Of a stretch of 64,000 bases of DNA, positions 16,333 to 25,562 are shown piece by piece. The notes beneath the pieces were generated by a model. That model was given only the letters and a program-made list of their open reading frames with translations. It was not told the DNA's origin and searched no databases. The DNA is taken from the NCBI GenBank assembly GCA_044226485.1, contig JBGAGY010000010.1:124001-188000 (forward strand). Reading direction: 5' to 3'. Each line of letters begins with the position of its first letter. Position 1 is the first letter of the stretch. The position numbers and the translations under genes are program-made. The stretch is from UBA6663 sp044226485. GTDB taxonomy: Bacteria > Chloroflexota > Anaerolineae > Anaerolineales > UBA6663.

Positions 16333-17262
16333 TTACCCGTACGTCGCCAGCCGCTCGACCAACAGGTCGTAGAAGCCGTCGACGTCGATGCGAATGCCGG
16401 CGTCGCAGTTGGGCGCCTGGCCCGTCACGCGCCAGACATCGCCGACGGTGCGGCCGTAGTTCAGGCCCTCGTTCGTCTCAACGGCCACGTGAAGGGCGCG
16501 CATCTCGAACAACTCGGGCTTTATCAGGTAGGCAACCGCGCAGGCGTCATGTATCGGCGCGCCGTCCCAGCCGTAGCGCTCGATATGGTGCTGACGGAAG
16601 AACTCCAAAAGCTGCGCCGTGAACTCGCCGGCACGCGTGTTGAGCGCTCTGAAGCGCGCGATCCGGCTCGGGATCGCCGGGGTCTGGTGCGTCAGATTGA
16701 GGCCGAACATCGTCAGCGGCACGCCCGACTCGAACACGATCCGGGCGGCGTGCGGGTCGCACAGGATGTTGAACTCGGCGGCCGGGCTCCAGTTGCCGGT
16801 GTCGAGCGAGCCGCCCATCAGCACGATGCGCTTAATGGCAGGCACGATCCTTGGCTCGAGGCGCATGGCCAGCGCGACGTTTGTCATGGATCCCGTCGGC
16901 ACAAGCGTGACCTCGCCCGGGGCCGCCAGCACCTGCTCGATGATGAAGGCCACGGCATGTTTGGCCTCGGGTCCACGGCTCGGCGTCGGCAGGTGCGGGC
17001 CCTCGAGGCCTGAGGCGCCGTGGACGGCCTCGGCGCTGACACGCTCGCGGACCAGCGGGCGGTCGACGCCGGCATAGATCGGCACGTCGTGACCGATCAC
17101 TTCGCGGACCACACAGGCGTTGCGCAACGTCCGCTCGAGGCTGACGTTGCCGTACACCACGGTCACGCCTAACACATTCAATTCCGGGCTCGCCAGCGCC
17201 AGCATCATGGCTATGGCGTCGTCGTGCCCGGGGTCACAATCCAGGATGATTTTCTCGGCCAT
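16333..17262 (-). CDS. Inosine-uridine preferring nucleoside hydrolase
   Basis: A 309-residue protein that cleaves the N-glycosidic bond of ribonucleosides (purine/pyrimidine salvage). The calcium-binding N-terminal motif ILDCDPGHDDAIA is intact; LVPTGSMTNVALA, EFNILCDPHAA and HDACAVAYL follow. The frame extends to 17277, but TACAAT ends 6 nt before ATG 17262, so the shorter protein beginning MAEKIILDCD is favoured. Base specificity cannot be read. Confidence 0.92.
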   Translation of the reverse strand: MAEKIILDCDPGHDDAIAMMLALASPELNVLGVTVVYGNVSLERTLRNACVVREVIGHDVPIYAGVDRPLVRERVSAEAVHGASGLEGPHLPTPSRGPEAKHAVAFIIEQVLAAPGEVTLVPTGSMTNVALAMRLEPRIVPAIKRIVLMGGSLDTGNWSPAAEFNILCDPHAARIVFESGVPLTMFGLNLTHQTPAIPSRIARFRALNTRAGEFTAQLLEFFRQHHIERYGWDGAPIHDACAVAYLIKPELFEMRALHVAVETNEGLNYGRTVGDVWRVTGQAPNCDAGIRIDVDGFYDLLVERLATYG

Positions 17263-17268
17263 GCCGGG

Positions 17269-17274
17269 ATTGTA
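17269..17274 (-). promoter_or_regulatory. -10 box of the nucleoside hydrolase, predicted leaderless
   Basis: TACAAT (minus strand) ends 6 nt before the ATG at 17262. It lies inside the alternative longer frame, arguing against that start. Confidence 0.6.
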
Positions 17275-17338
17275 CATGGAGAGAGGGCGCCCTCACGGGA
17301 GCGCGCGAACTTTCACCGAATCCCGCGGGCTGTCGCCA

Positions 17339-18181
17339 TCACTCAATCCCGCACTGTTTCTCGCTCAGATACCAGAGCCTCCTGGCGAGTTCAGCGTCAT
17401 TGGCCTTCGAGTCGACCCGCGCGATTTTGCGATCCGCGAAGTACTCGCCCGAGACGTTGGCGACGGCCGGCGAGGTGACCAGGTAGATCGACGTGGCAGC
17501 GCCTTGCTCCGGGCTGAGCCCGAAGCGCATCGCCAGACTCACGATCGACCCCATCCAGCCCATGGTGCTGCGCCCGAAGCCTGTCGCGACCATGCCCGGG
17601 TGCAGACAGTTGGCCGTGACGCCGCTGCCCGCCAGACGGCGCGCCAGCTCTTTCGTGAAGAGGATGTTGGCCAGCTTGGATTGGCTGTACGCGCCCATCG
17701 CGTTGTAGCCGCCGTTCTTGAACTCGGGGTCGTCGAGGCGGATGCGCCCACCGAAGTGCGCGGCCGACGACACGCTGACGATGCGCGCCGGCGCGCTGGC
17801 TTTCAATCGATCCAGCAGCAGATGCGTGAGCAGGAAGTACGCCAGATGATTGACCGCCCATGTGGTCTCGATTCCGTCGGCCGTCACAGTGCGGGGATTG
17901 AACACGCCGCCGGCGTTGTTGACCAGGACGTCGAGACGCGGATAGCGGTCCAACACCTGCGCGGCCAACGCGCGGATGGAGTTCTGGCGGCTCAGGTCAG
18001 CGATGAGCAGATCGATCTGCTCGTTTTGGGTGCCCTTCTTGATCTCCGCGACGACGCGCTCGCCCTTGGCGGCATCCCTCGCGACGAGGATGAGGTGAGC
18101 GCCGGTCTTCGCCAGGCCGCGCGCCGTTTCAAGACCGATGCCGTTGGTGGCACCTGTGATCAGGATCGTGTTGTTTGGCAT
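17339..18181 (-). CDS. Short-chain dehydrogenase/reductase (retinol-dehydrogenase-like)
   Basis: A 280-residue Rossmann enzyme: cofactor loop TGATNGIGLETARG, NNAGG, catalytic Ser in SVSSAAH and Tyr-Lys in YSQSKLAN. The length and the motif ILVNNAGG-VFNPR resemble the retinol dehydrogenase/WWOX-like SDR group, which usually uses NADP. The substrate is unknown. TATTCT ends 6 nt before the ATG. Confidence 0.88.
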   Translation of the reverse strand: MPNNTILITGATNGIGLETARGLAKTGAHLILVARDAAKGERVVAEIKKGTQNEQIDLLIADLSRQNSIRALAAQVLDRYPRLDVLVNNAGGVFNPRTVTADGIETTWAVNHLAYFLLTHLLLDRLKASAPARIVSVSSAAHFGGRIRLDDPEFKNGGYNAMGAYSQSKLANILFTKELARRLAGSGVTANCLHPGMVATGFGRSTMGWMGSIVSLAMRFGLSPEQGAATSIYLVTSPAVANVSGEYFADRKIARVDSKANDAELARRLWYLSEKQCGIE

Positions 18182-18187
18182 CCGCGC

Positions 18188-18193
18188 AGAATA
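18188..18193 (-). promoter_or_regulatory. -10 box of the SDR gene, predicted leaderless
   Basis: TATTCT on the minus strand, 6 nt before the ATG at 18181. Confidence 0.5.
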
Positions 18194-18268
18194 TCATGCC
18201 CGGCTGAGCTTTCACAGCGTGTTCAAGGTCCGGCGCGGACAGGCCTCGCCGGCAGCGCACGATTGGCG

Positions 18269-18880
18269 TCAGTGGCCGCTCCGCGCGCGATCGAGCACGC
18301 CAACGACCTGCAGCCAGGGCGGATCGGGCAGGGGGTTGCGGGTGAGGCGCATGCCGAGCTTGAGCATCACGGCCTGCGACGCCTTATTGTCGTACTCGGT
18401 CGTGGCCAGGATGCGCGCGAGGTTGAGCGTCTCGAAAGCATGGCCGATCAGCGTCAGCGCGGCTTCGGTGGCGTAGCCGTGGCCCTGATGCGCGGGGTCG
18501 ATCGCCCAGAACAGACCGACCTCAGCATTCGCCCAGCCGAGGGGTTGCGAGCCGCGCCGTAACTCCGGGATCTGGTCATAGACGTCGATCAAGGGCACAA
18601 GCCCGACAGCGCCAATGAGTTCACCGGTGGCCGTCAGCACGACGGCCCGTTCTCCATAAACGGGCTGATGGAGCGCCGGGAACCAGCGCTGGTTGAGGAT
18701 CGACCACTGAAGCCACGAGCGCCGCTCTTCGAGCGCGACCGGGTCGTCGACAAGCGCGCCGCCGTTGAAGGCCCGATCAAGCGCGCTATGGATCGTGTGC
18801 AGGTCGGATTCGAAAAAGGGGCGGATGGTGAGGCGCGCTGACTGCAAGGACGGCGTCATCGTCTGACCTTTTCTGGGCAA
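18269..18880 (-). CDS. GNAT acetyltransferase (RimJ/RimL-like)
   Basis: A 203-residue N-acetyltransferase fold: SARLTIRPFFESDLHTI at the N-terminus, the acetyl-CoA loop PAHQGHGYATEAA, and ARILATTEYDNKASQAVMLKLGM typical of ribosomal-protein/small-molecule GNATs. The in-frame ATG at 18859 (MTPSLQ) may be the true start. The 3' neighbour SDR is on the same strand with an 87-nt gap. Acceptor unknown. Confidence 0.85.
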   Translation of the reverse strand: MPRKGQTMTPSLQSARLTIRPFFESDLHTIHSALDRAFNGGALVDDPVALEERRSWLQWSILNQRWFPALHQPVYGERAVVLTATGELIGAVGLVPLIDVYDQIPELRRGSQPLGWANAEVGLFWAIDPAHQGHGYATEAALTLIGHAFETLNLARILATTEYDNKASQAVMLKLGMRLTRNPLPDPPWLQVVGVLDRARSGH

Positions 18881-18922
18881 CGGTGTCGGATGCGACCATC
18901 CTGCGGGCTGGCGCAGTGCCTG

Positions 18923-21900
18923 TCAATGGTCGATTCGAAGCGACCGCCAACCGCCTGTCGCCGTTGGACGGTTCCAGGCAGCCTGCACGCGGCCGGCCTG
19001 CAGATGCACGACGCTGTCGAAATCGTCTGTGCCGAGGCGGTCGTGCGAGATGACGAGCAGGCAGCGGCCCTTCGCCGCCGCGAACAACTCGGCCAGTGTG
19101 AGGTCGGCGGTGGCGGGGTCGAGATGGGCGATGGGTTCATCGGCGATCAGGAGTTCGCCCGGGCGCAGCAGCGTGCGCGCGAGCGCCAGCCGTTGGCGTT
19201 GGCCGCCGCTCAGCCCGAGGCCGCGCTCGCCGATCGGCGTGTCGAGTCCTTGAGGCAACCCTGCCACAAACTCTGTCAACCCGACCCGGGCCAGCAGTGA
19301 CCACAAGGTCTCGGCCGTGGCCGACGGGTCGGCTAGCAACAGGTTGTCACGAATGCTGGCATTGAAGACGTGCGGGTTCTGCTCGAGCACTGCGATGCGC
19401 CCGCGCAGTTCATCGATCGGCATCGTCGTGATGTCGACACCGCTCAGGAAGACTGTGTCGGCGGCGGGCTCCCAGAGACGCGCCAACACCATCGCCAGCG
19501 TCGATTTGCCTGAACCGCTCAACCCCACCAGCGCCATCCGTTCGCCTGGCCGGATCCTCAGGCTGATCGAATCGAGCGTCGGCCGGGATTGCCCCGGGTA
19601 GGTGAAGGTCAGATCATGGACGACGAGCCCGCCCTCGGAAGACGCGGCTGACGGCGGACCCGGGCGCTCCACGCCGGGCAGGGCGGGCTCCCGCGACGCG
19701 ACCGGCCCGAGGACCTCGAACACTCGTCTTGCCGCGGCGACGATGGCGCCCATCGTGGTCGCCGCCGGCGGCAAAGCCGCGAAGGCTTCGAAGGCGGCCA
19801 GCGTGCCGAGCGCGATCGGCGCCAGCCAAACAGGATCGAGCCCCCCGGCTTCAACGAGCGCGATGCCCCGGGCCAGGACGGCAACGACCGTCAAATGGGT
19901 CGCTGCGACGGTCAGGCCCGTCTGTGCCGCCGAAACACCGGCCAGACGGCGCTGGGCGTCTTCACCCTTCCGTTGCGTGGCCGCCACGTCCTGGATCCAG
20001 GTCTCGGCGCGCCCACTGGCCAACAGATCGGCCTGGCCCTGCACGCCCTCGATGATGGCGCGCTGCAAGGCGGCTCTCGCCGCGATCAGGCCAGCGCCGG
20101 CGCCAGTCGAACGGCGCGCCACCCAGAGCGTCAACACCAGCCCGACCAGCAGCGCCCCCGTCAGAGCCATGGCCGCGAGCGACAGATCCACGGCGCCCAG
20201 GATCGCAGCACCCGTCAGGGCCATGAGCGCCGCGGCCGCGGGCGGGGCCAGGAGGCGCACAAACACATCCTGGAGCGTATCGACGTCGGCGACGGCGCGC
20301 GCGACGAGGTCGCCGCTGTGGACGTCGCCCACGCGCGAGGGCCAGCGGGGTTCGAACGACGTGTAGAACCAGAGCCGCAGCCGGGCCAGGAGTCTCAGGC
20401 TGACGTCGTGCGCGGTCAGGCGCTCGAGATAACGAAGCACACCACGCGCCAGTCCGAATGCACGGGTGCCCACGATGGCCAGGTTCAACGCGGCAAGAGC
20501 GGGCTGGAGCGCCGCTGCAGCGATGAGATAGGCGCTGGTCGTCATCAGGGCTGCGTTGGAGGCGACCGTCAGAGTCGCACAGACCAGCGCCAGACCCATT
20601 CGGCGCCATTCCCCGCGCGCCAGCTTCAAGAGTCCACTCAGCGCCTTGCGGGTGTTTACGCTGGGTGGTTGCTCCGACGGGGTCTTGTCTGATGTGGCCG
20701 GGCCAACACCGGTCTCGGCTTCGAGCGGCACCATTCGGTCGTCGAGCCACGGGCAGTCGGGCAGCACGGCGTCTGGAGGGCCGCAGCGGACCATGCGGCC
20801 GTGATCGAGGACCAGCACGAGATCGGCCTGTTCGGCCAGCGCCCGACGATGTGCTGCCAGCACCACAGTGCGGGACCCACGCCAGGCGCGGAGCAGCGAG
20901 ACGAGCCGGGCCGTGAGCAGCGCGTCGAGCGCCTGCTCGGGTTCATCAAGCACGACGAGCGGCGCCGCCTGAAGACAGACGCGGGCGAGGGCGATCCGTT
21001 GCGCCTGCCCGCCTGACAGGTTTCGCCCGAGCTCGCTGACCGGCGTCTCGAGGCCGGCCGGCAAGTGCGACAGGAACCCGCCGAGGCCCGTGGCCTCGAC
21101 CGCTGCGTTGATCTCAGCCGAGGTCGCCTGCGGCCGCGCCAGGGTGATGTTGCCCGCGATCGTGTCGGCAAAGAGATGCGGCCTCTGCGGGAGATAGGCG
21201 ATCTGATGCGGCCAGCCGGTAGGGGCCTGAGCCAGCCGGCCGCCGGTCTTGAACCCCAGACCGCCGGACGTCGGCGCCTGAAGACCGGCGATCGCGCGCA
21301 GCAGCGTGCTCTTGCCCGATCCGTTCAAGCCGATGACGGCCACGATCGCGCCGGGCGGCGCCATGAAAGACACGTCTTCGATCGCATGATGGCCATTCGG
21401 ATAGACCACACTGACCGCCGAGACGCGCAGGCCGCCGTCCTCAGGCGCGTCATTCACGATGAGAGCGGGCGCCGGCGCGTCCATCAAGGCGAAGATGCGT
21501 TCGGCGGCCGCCAGCCCCGAAGCCGCCGCGTGGTAGCGCTGACCGAGCATGCGGAGCGGGAGGAAGAAATCGGGTGTCAGCATCAGCGCGAACAGCGCCG
21601 TCTGGAACGCGAGATCACCGTGGAGCAAACGCAGACCGATCTCGACAGCGACCACTGCGGTGCTGATCGTCGTCAGCAGCTCGAGCACAAGCGCTGAGAG
21701 GAAGGCCAGGCGCAGCACGTCGAGCGTGGCGCTGCGGTAGCGCTCGTTGTAACGCGCCAACACGGCGGCCTGGGCGGCTCCGCGCCCGAGCAGCTTGAGC
21801 GTCGTCAGGCCCTGGAGCAGATCAAGGAAATGGCCGCCGAGCCGGCCCAGGAGGTTGAACTGGCGTCGCGTCAGGGCCTGCGCCGTGTAGCCGATCAGGA

Positions 21901-22420
21901 CCATGAAGATCGGCACCAGCGGGGCCGTGATCGCCAGGATGATCGCCGTGAGCGGATCCTGACCGACGATCACGAGCCAGATCGTCAGCGGGATGAGGGC
22001 TGTCTGCGCGATTTGCGGGAGGTAGTGGTTGAAGAACGCGTCGAGCGCGTCGACGCCGTCGGTGAGCGTCTGGGCGAGTTCGCCGCTTGACGTGCTTGTC
22101 TCGAACGACAGGCCGCGGCGCATCAGGCTGCGCGCCAGAGCGACACGCAGATCGGAGCGAATGCGTCGCGAGCCCGCAGCTGAGCTGAACTCCGCCACAC
22201 TGACGGCGATCCCGCGCGCCACGATCAGACCGGTTGCGACCAGCAGCCAGCCAGACACAGCGGCAAGACCGTTGTGCTTGAGGAAGGCTCCGTCGATCGC
22301 CTGGCTGAGGCACCAGGCCTGGGCGATGGCCAGCGCTGCCGCAAGCCAGCCGGAACCGATCGCCGCCGCCAGTGGCGCCGGCGCGGAACGAGCCAGCTCG
22401 AGCAACCTGCGCTGGGTCAT
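18923..22420 (-). CDS. cydDC: Fused CydDC thiol-reductant ABC exporter
   Basis: 1165 residues in one chain: CydD-type half (TM domain then ATPase with Walker A GLNGSGKSTLL and LSGGQAQR), then a CydC-type half (TM domain, Walker A GLSGSGKSTLA, LSGGQRQR, DEPIAHLDP). In most bacteria these are two proteins forming a heterodimer that exports glutathione/cysteine and is needed to assemble cytochrome bd. The gene lies downstream of cydAB on the same strand (90-nt gap), which supports the assignment. No frameshift was seen at the junction (about residues 560-600). Confidence 0.93.
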   Translation of the reverse strand: MTQRRLLELARSAPAPLAAAIGSGWLAAALAIAQAWCLSQAIDGAFLKHNGLAAVSGWLLVATGLIVARGIAVSVAEFSSAAGSRRIRSDLRVALARSLMRRGLSFETSTSSGELAQTLTDGVDALDAFFNHYLPQIAQTALIPLTIWLVIVGQDPLTAIILAITAPLVPIFMVLIGYTAQALTRRQFNLLGRLGGHFLDLLQGLTTLKLLGRGAAQAAVLARYNERYRSATLDVLRLAFLSALVLELLTTISTAVVAVEIGLRLLHGDLAFQTALFALMLTPDFFLPLRMLGQRYHAAASGLAAAERIFALMDAPAPALIVNDAPEDGGLRVSAVSVVYPNGHHAIEDVSFMAPPGAIVAVIGLNGSGKSTLLRAIAGLQAPTSGGLGFKTGGRLAQAPTGWPHQIAYLPQRPHLFADTIAGNITLARPQATSAEINAAVEATGLGGFLSHLPAGLETPVSELGRNLSGGQAQRIALARVCLQAAPLVVLDEPEQALDALLTARLVSLLRAWRGSRTVVLAAHRRALAEQADLVLVLDHGRMVRCGPPDAVLPDCPWLDDRMVPLEAETGVGPATSDKTPSEQPPSVNTRKALSGLLKLARGEWRRMGLALVCATLTVASNAALMTTSAYLIAAAALQPALAALNLAIVGTRAFGLARGVLRYLERLTAHDVSLRLLARLRLWFYTSFEPRWPSRVGDVHSGDLVARAVADVDTLQDVFVRLLAPPAAAALMALTGAAILGAVDLSLAAMALTGALLVGLVLTLWVARRSTGAGAGLIAARAALQRAIIEGVQGQADLLASGRAETWIQDVAATQRKGEDAQRRLAGVSAAQTGLTVAATHLTVVAVLARGIALVEAGGLDPVWLAPIALGTLAAFEAFAALPPAATTMGAIVAAARRVFEVLGPVASREPALPGVERPGPPSAASSEGGLVVHDLTFTYPGQSRPTLDSISLRIRPGERMALVGLSGSGKSTLAMVLARLWEPAADTVFLSGVDITTMPIDELRGRIAVLEQNPHVFNASIRDNLLLADPSATAETLWSLLARVGLTEFVAGLPQGLDTPIGERGLGLSGGQRQRLALARTLLRPGELLIADEPIAHLDPATADLTLAELFAAAKGRCLLVISHDRLGTDDFDSVVHLQAGRVQAAWNRPTATGGWRSLRIDH

Positions 22421-22429
22421 AGAAGTGAC

Positions 22430-22460
22430 GGCAGACGGCGGACCGCTGACGACGGTCAGG
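22430..22460. repeat. GACCGC-type word fragment between cydB and cydDC
   Basis: GCAGACGGCGGACCGCTGAC matches the words at 49685-49763 and 63656-63752. A small hairpin, CTGAC-GACG-GTCAG, overlaps it. Confidence 0.55.
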
Positions 22461-22510
22461 GCGACGCTTTTTGCCGCCCACGGCCCGCTGGCAAAGCCTG
22501 GAACAACAGG

Positions 22511-23536
22511 CTAGTAAACGAGACCCTCCGGTTTTGCTTCGACCCGCTTGCGGAACACCCAGTACGTCCATGCCTGGTAGGCCACGATGATCGGCACGAA
22601 GAACAGAGCCACTCCTGTCATGACCGTGAGCGTGTACGGGCTCGAGGCGGCCGTGTAAATCGTCAGGCTGTAGGCTGGGTCGAGGCTCGACACCATCACG
22701 CGCGGGAAGAGCAGGCCGAACGTGAAAGCCGTCTGCGCCGCGATCGAAAAGCCCAGCAGTGCGAACGTCCAACCCGGCAGACGGCCACGCAGGATGAAGA
22801 GCCCGGCGACGAGCGTCGCGCCGATCATGGCGAAGGGCAGCGGGCCGGGGTTGATGCCGATGTGCGCGAGCAGATCGGTAGCCGCGTACGTCGCGAGGAA
22901 GAACGCGATCTGCGCGACGGCGGCCAGCGGCCACAAACGCTTTGCGAGACCGGCGGCGCGCACCGACAGGTCACCGGTCAGTTTCAGGCTCAGGAAGACG
23001 GCGCCATAGGTCGCGAACAACAGCACCCCGGTGACGCCGCCGAGCAGGCTATACGGGTTGAGCAGGTCGAACAGGCTGCCGACCATGTTCATGTTCGCGT
23101 CGATGGCCACGCCGCGGACCAGGTTGGCGAAGGCGACGCCAAGGAGCAGCGCGGGCAGGAAGCTGCCGACCACGATGCATCCATCCCACAGCCGACGCCA
23201 GGCCGCCCCCGGGCTCTTGCTGCGGAACTCGAAGGCCACGCCGCGGATGATCAGGCCGAAGAGCACCAGAAAGAGCGGCAGATAGAAGCCGCTGAAGAAC
23301 GTCGCATACCAGTTCGGGAAAGCCGCGAAGGTCGCGCCGCCGGCGGTCAGCAGCCAGACCTCGTTGCCGTCCCAGTGAGGTCCGATGGTGTTGATGATCG
23401 CGCGCCGCTCGAGGTCGTTGCGGCCGAGCACGGGCAGCAGCAGGCCGACGCCGAAGTCGAAGCCTTCGAGCACGAAGAAGCCGATGTACAGCACGGCGAT
23501 CAGGATGAACCAGAGGATGTTGAGATCGAATGACAT
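22511..23536 (-). CDS. cydB: Cytochrome bd ubiquinol oxidase subunit II
   Basis: A 341-residue multi-spanning membrane protein. Signature VLEGFDFGVGLLLP near the N-terminus and HWDGNEVWLLTAGGATFAAF follow CydB. It forms the terminal oxidase with CydA, reducing O2 to water with high affinity. It starts 15 nt after the cydA stop, preceded by a GGGAGG-type ribosome site. Confidence 0.95.
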   Translation of the reverse strand: MSFDLNILWFILIAVLYIGFFVLEGFDFGVGLLLPVLGRNDLERRAIINTIGPHWDGNEVWLLTAGGATFAAFPNWYATFFSGFYLPLFLVLFGLIIRGVAFEFRSKSPGAAWRRLWDGCIVVGSFLPALLLGVAFANLVRGVAIDANMNMVGSLFDLLNPYSLLGGVTGVLLFATYGAVFLSLKLTGDLSVRAAGLAKRLWPLAAVAQIAFFLATYAATDLLAHIGINPGPLPFAMIGATLVAGLFILRGRLPGWTFALLGFSIAAQTAFTFGLLFPRVMVSSLDPAYSLTIYTAASSPYTLTVMTGVALFFVPIIVAYQAWTYWVFRKRVEAKPEGLVY

Positions 23537-23551
23537 GCCAGCCTCCCTGCC

Positions 23552-24946
23552 TCAATCGGTGCCTACCAGCGAGGGCGCCGGTATCTCGGGCGCGGCGTGC
23601 GCATCGAGCGGGCCGAACGCCAGGTCCGGCCTGACGGCGAAGCGGCGCATCAGATACAGGTCGGCGACCATGAGCGCGGCATACAGCAGTGTGAACCCGA
23701 TGGTCGTGAAGAGCACGGCGCCGGCGCTGACGTTTGGCGAGACAGCGTCCTCGATCTTCATCAACCCGTAGACGACCCACGGCGAGCGGCCGACCTCGGT
23801 CATGAGCCAGCCGGCCGAGTTGGCCAGGTAGGGCAAGACCATCGCAAGCGGATAGAGCGCCATCCACTTGCCGGCGCGTTCCGTCAGGTCGCCCAGGCTG
23901 ATGCCCAGGCCGACGACGGCCAGTGCCAGCATGGCGAAGCCGGAGCCGACCATCGCGCGGAACGACCAGTACACGACGTAGGCCGGCGGCCGATAATCGC
24001 CCGGCCCATACTGCGCCTGATACTCGGCCTGGAGGTCGTCCATGCCGCGCACTGTGCCCGTGAGCTGGTTGTATGAAAGCAGGCTGAGCACTGTGGGAAT
24101 GCGCAACGAGTAGACCTCGTTTCCCTGGAAGTCGCCGATGGTGATCACCGAGAACGAGGCCGGATCTTCTGTGACGTACAGGCCTTCGGCAGCGGCCATC
24201 TTCATCGGTTGCGATTGGATCATGTGCCGCGCCTGGTCGTGGCCATTGAGCACCGTCAGGCCGATGGCGATCAGTCCGACGATGGCGCCAAGCTGGAACG
24301 AGCGCCTGAACAAGTCGACGTTCGACTTGCGCAGCAGATGCCAGGCGCTGATGCCCATGACGAAGAAGCCCGCCGTGGTGAAGGCGCCGCCGAGCACATG
24401 TGGGAAGGCCACCTGCACGCTTGGGTTGAAGAGCAGGGCGAGGATGTCGGTCATCTCGGCCCGGCCGTTGTTCAGCACGTAACCGACCGGGTTCTGCATG
24501 AAGGCGTTGGCGATCAGGATCCACACCGATGAGAGCAGCGTGCCGATCGCGACAAGCCAGATCGAGGCCAGGTGGATGCGCTTGGGCACGCGGTCCCACC
24601 CGAAGATCCACAGGCCCAGGAACGTGCTTTCCATGAAGAACGCGAGCAGGGCTTCGATGGCCAGCGGCGCGCCGAACACGTCGCCGACGAAGCGCGAGTA
24701 CTCGGACCAGTTCATGCCGAACTGGAACTCCTGGACGATTCCCGTAACCACGCCCATGGCGAAGTTGATCAGGAGCAGCTTGCCCCAGAACTTGGTCATC
24801 TGCTTGTAGACATCGAGACCGTTGAGCACCCACAGGGTCTGCATCACGGCCGTGATCAACGAGAGGCCGATGGTGAGAGGCACGAAGAAGAAGTGGTAGA
24901 CGGTCGTGATGCCGAACTGCCACCGGGCGATGAGGGCGGGATCCAT
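23552..24946 (-). CDS. cydA: Cytochrome bd ubiquinol oxidase subunit I
   Basis: A 464-residue haem protein. H18 in VYHFFFVPL (haem b595 side), His in FPHVLGGAFTTA (b558), Met in SFRAMVGSG (b558), and the quinol-site block MKMAAAEGLY are present. The normally conserved GRQPW reads GRSPW here (TEVGRSPWVVYG). The periplasmic Q-loop is short. The frame runs to 25111, but ATG 24946 gives the standard start with GGGAG upstream. Leads the cydA-cydB-cydDC unit. Confidence 0.95.
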   Translation of the reverse strand: MDPALIARWQFGITTVYHFFFVPLTIGLSLITAVMQTLWVLNGLDVYKQMTKFWGKLLLINFAMGVVTGIVQEFQFGMNWSEYSRFVGDVFGAPLAIEALLAFFMESTFLGLWIFGWDRVPKRIHLASIWLVAIGTLLSSVWILIANAFMQNPVGYVLNNGRAEMTDILALLFNPSVQVAFPHVLGGAFTTAGFFVMGISAWHLLRKSNVDLFRRSFQLGAIVGLIAIGLTVLNGHDQARHMIQSQPMKMAAAEGLYVTEDPASFSVITIGDFQGNEVYSLRIPTVLSLLSYNQLTGTVRGMDDLQAEYQAQYGPGDYRPPAYVVYWSFRAMVGSGFAMLALAVVGLGISLGDLTERAGKWMALYPLAMVLPYLANSAGWLMTEVGRSPWVVYGLMKIEDAVSPNVSAGAVLFTTIGFTLLYAALMVADLYLMRRFAVRPDLAFGPLDAHAAPEIPAPSLVGTD

Positions 24947-24978
24947 GCTGTCGTCACTCCCTGCGCGACCACCCAACA

Positions 24979-24999
24979 GCGACAGCACAGGGCTGTCGC
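24979..24999 (-). promoter_or_regulatory. Perfect hairpin in the cydA 5' region
   Basis: GCGACAGC, 5-nt loop, GCTGTCGC: an 8-bp perfect inverted repeat 33 nt upstream of the cydA ATG. It may be an operator or an mRNA stem. Confidence 0.5.
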
Positions 25000-25408
25000 A
25001 CTCGGGTCCGCAATAGCGAATCGTAAGACTGTGGGGCCGCGCGCGTACCTGAGGATGATCACCTAATGCGAGGGACAAGCCGATGGGCGTGCCGGCGCGT
25101 ACTGCCCACATGGGTCAGGATAGCCCCCAAAGGCAGGTTATCGCGGAGAATTTCGGGCAGATTTCACGTCCGGGCGGCCGTCAGGGGCTTGGGTGCGTGT
25201 TCGGTGTGGCGGGCAATTGGCGATCGTGGGCGCCTGCGCATCACGAAGGTTCACGACGGCTTACGTCTCGACCTGGCTCTGCATCTGGCCAGCTTCCGAA
25301 AAGTCCTTGGCCCGTCCATGAGGCTTCAAAGACTTGCGACAGAATGCATCGGCGTCAACGTATGAAGCCCAAACGGTGCCAGGGTCTGGAGCGGCCCGCC
25401 GAGGCGCG

Positions 25409-25443
25409 ACCGTAGGGGCAGCCCTTGCGGCCGCCCTTACGGT
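25409..25443 (-). terminator. Hairpin downstream of the PFK gene
   Basis: A 15-bp stem (ACCGTAGGGGCAGCC with GGCCGCCCTTACGGT; one wobble, one mismatch) lies 120 nt past the PFK stop on the minus strand. It lacks a T tract, so it may be an intergenic repeat rather than a true terminator. Confidence 0.45.
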
Positions 25444-25562
25444 TGTGTCGAATCTTGGCTTCGCAGGGGGCCGCCCCGGCGTGCCGGCTCGATCATCTAC
25501 CCCCGGCGCGGGTTGTACTCGGTCCAGCCGTGCATGAAGCCCCGAACGCGCTGGCCCGTATC

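Larger units (their letters stand above)
24947..25562. other. Gene-free stretch between cydA and PFK genes
   Basis: About 615 bases with only short unconvincing frames. It should contain the cydA promoter (minus strand), which I could not assign. It holds a perfect hairpin near cydA (24979-24999) and a 15-bp hairpin near the PFK 3' end (25409-25443). No Rex-type TTGTGA-N6-TCACAA site was found. Confidence 0.6.

Noticed and set aside
17120..18562. 480-codon plus-strand frame over the SDR and neighbours
   Set aside because: Crosses three well-supported minus-strand genes; no family signature.
25066..25415. Two overlapping short plus-strand frames (99 and 110 codons) upstream of cydA
   Set aside because: No ribosome site, mutually overlapping in different frames, no family resemblance; kept as non-coding.
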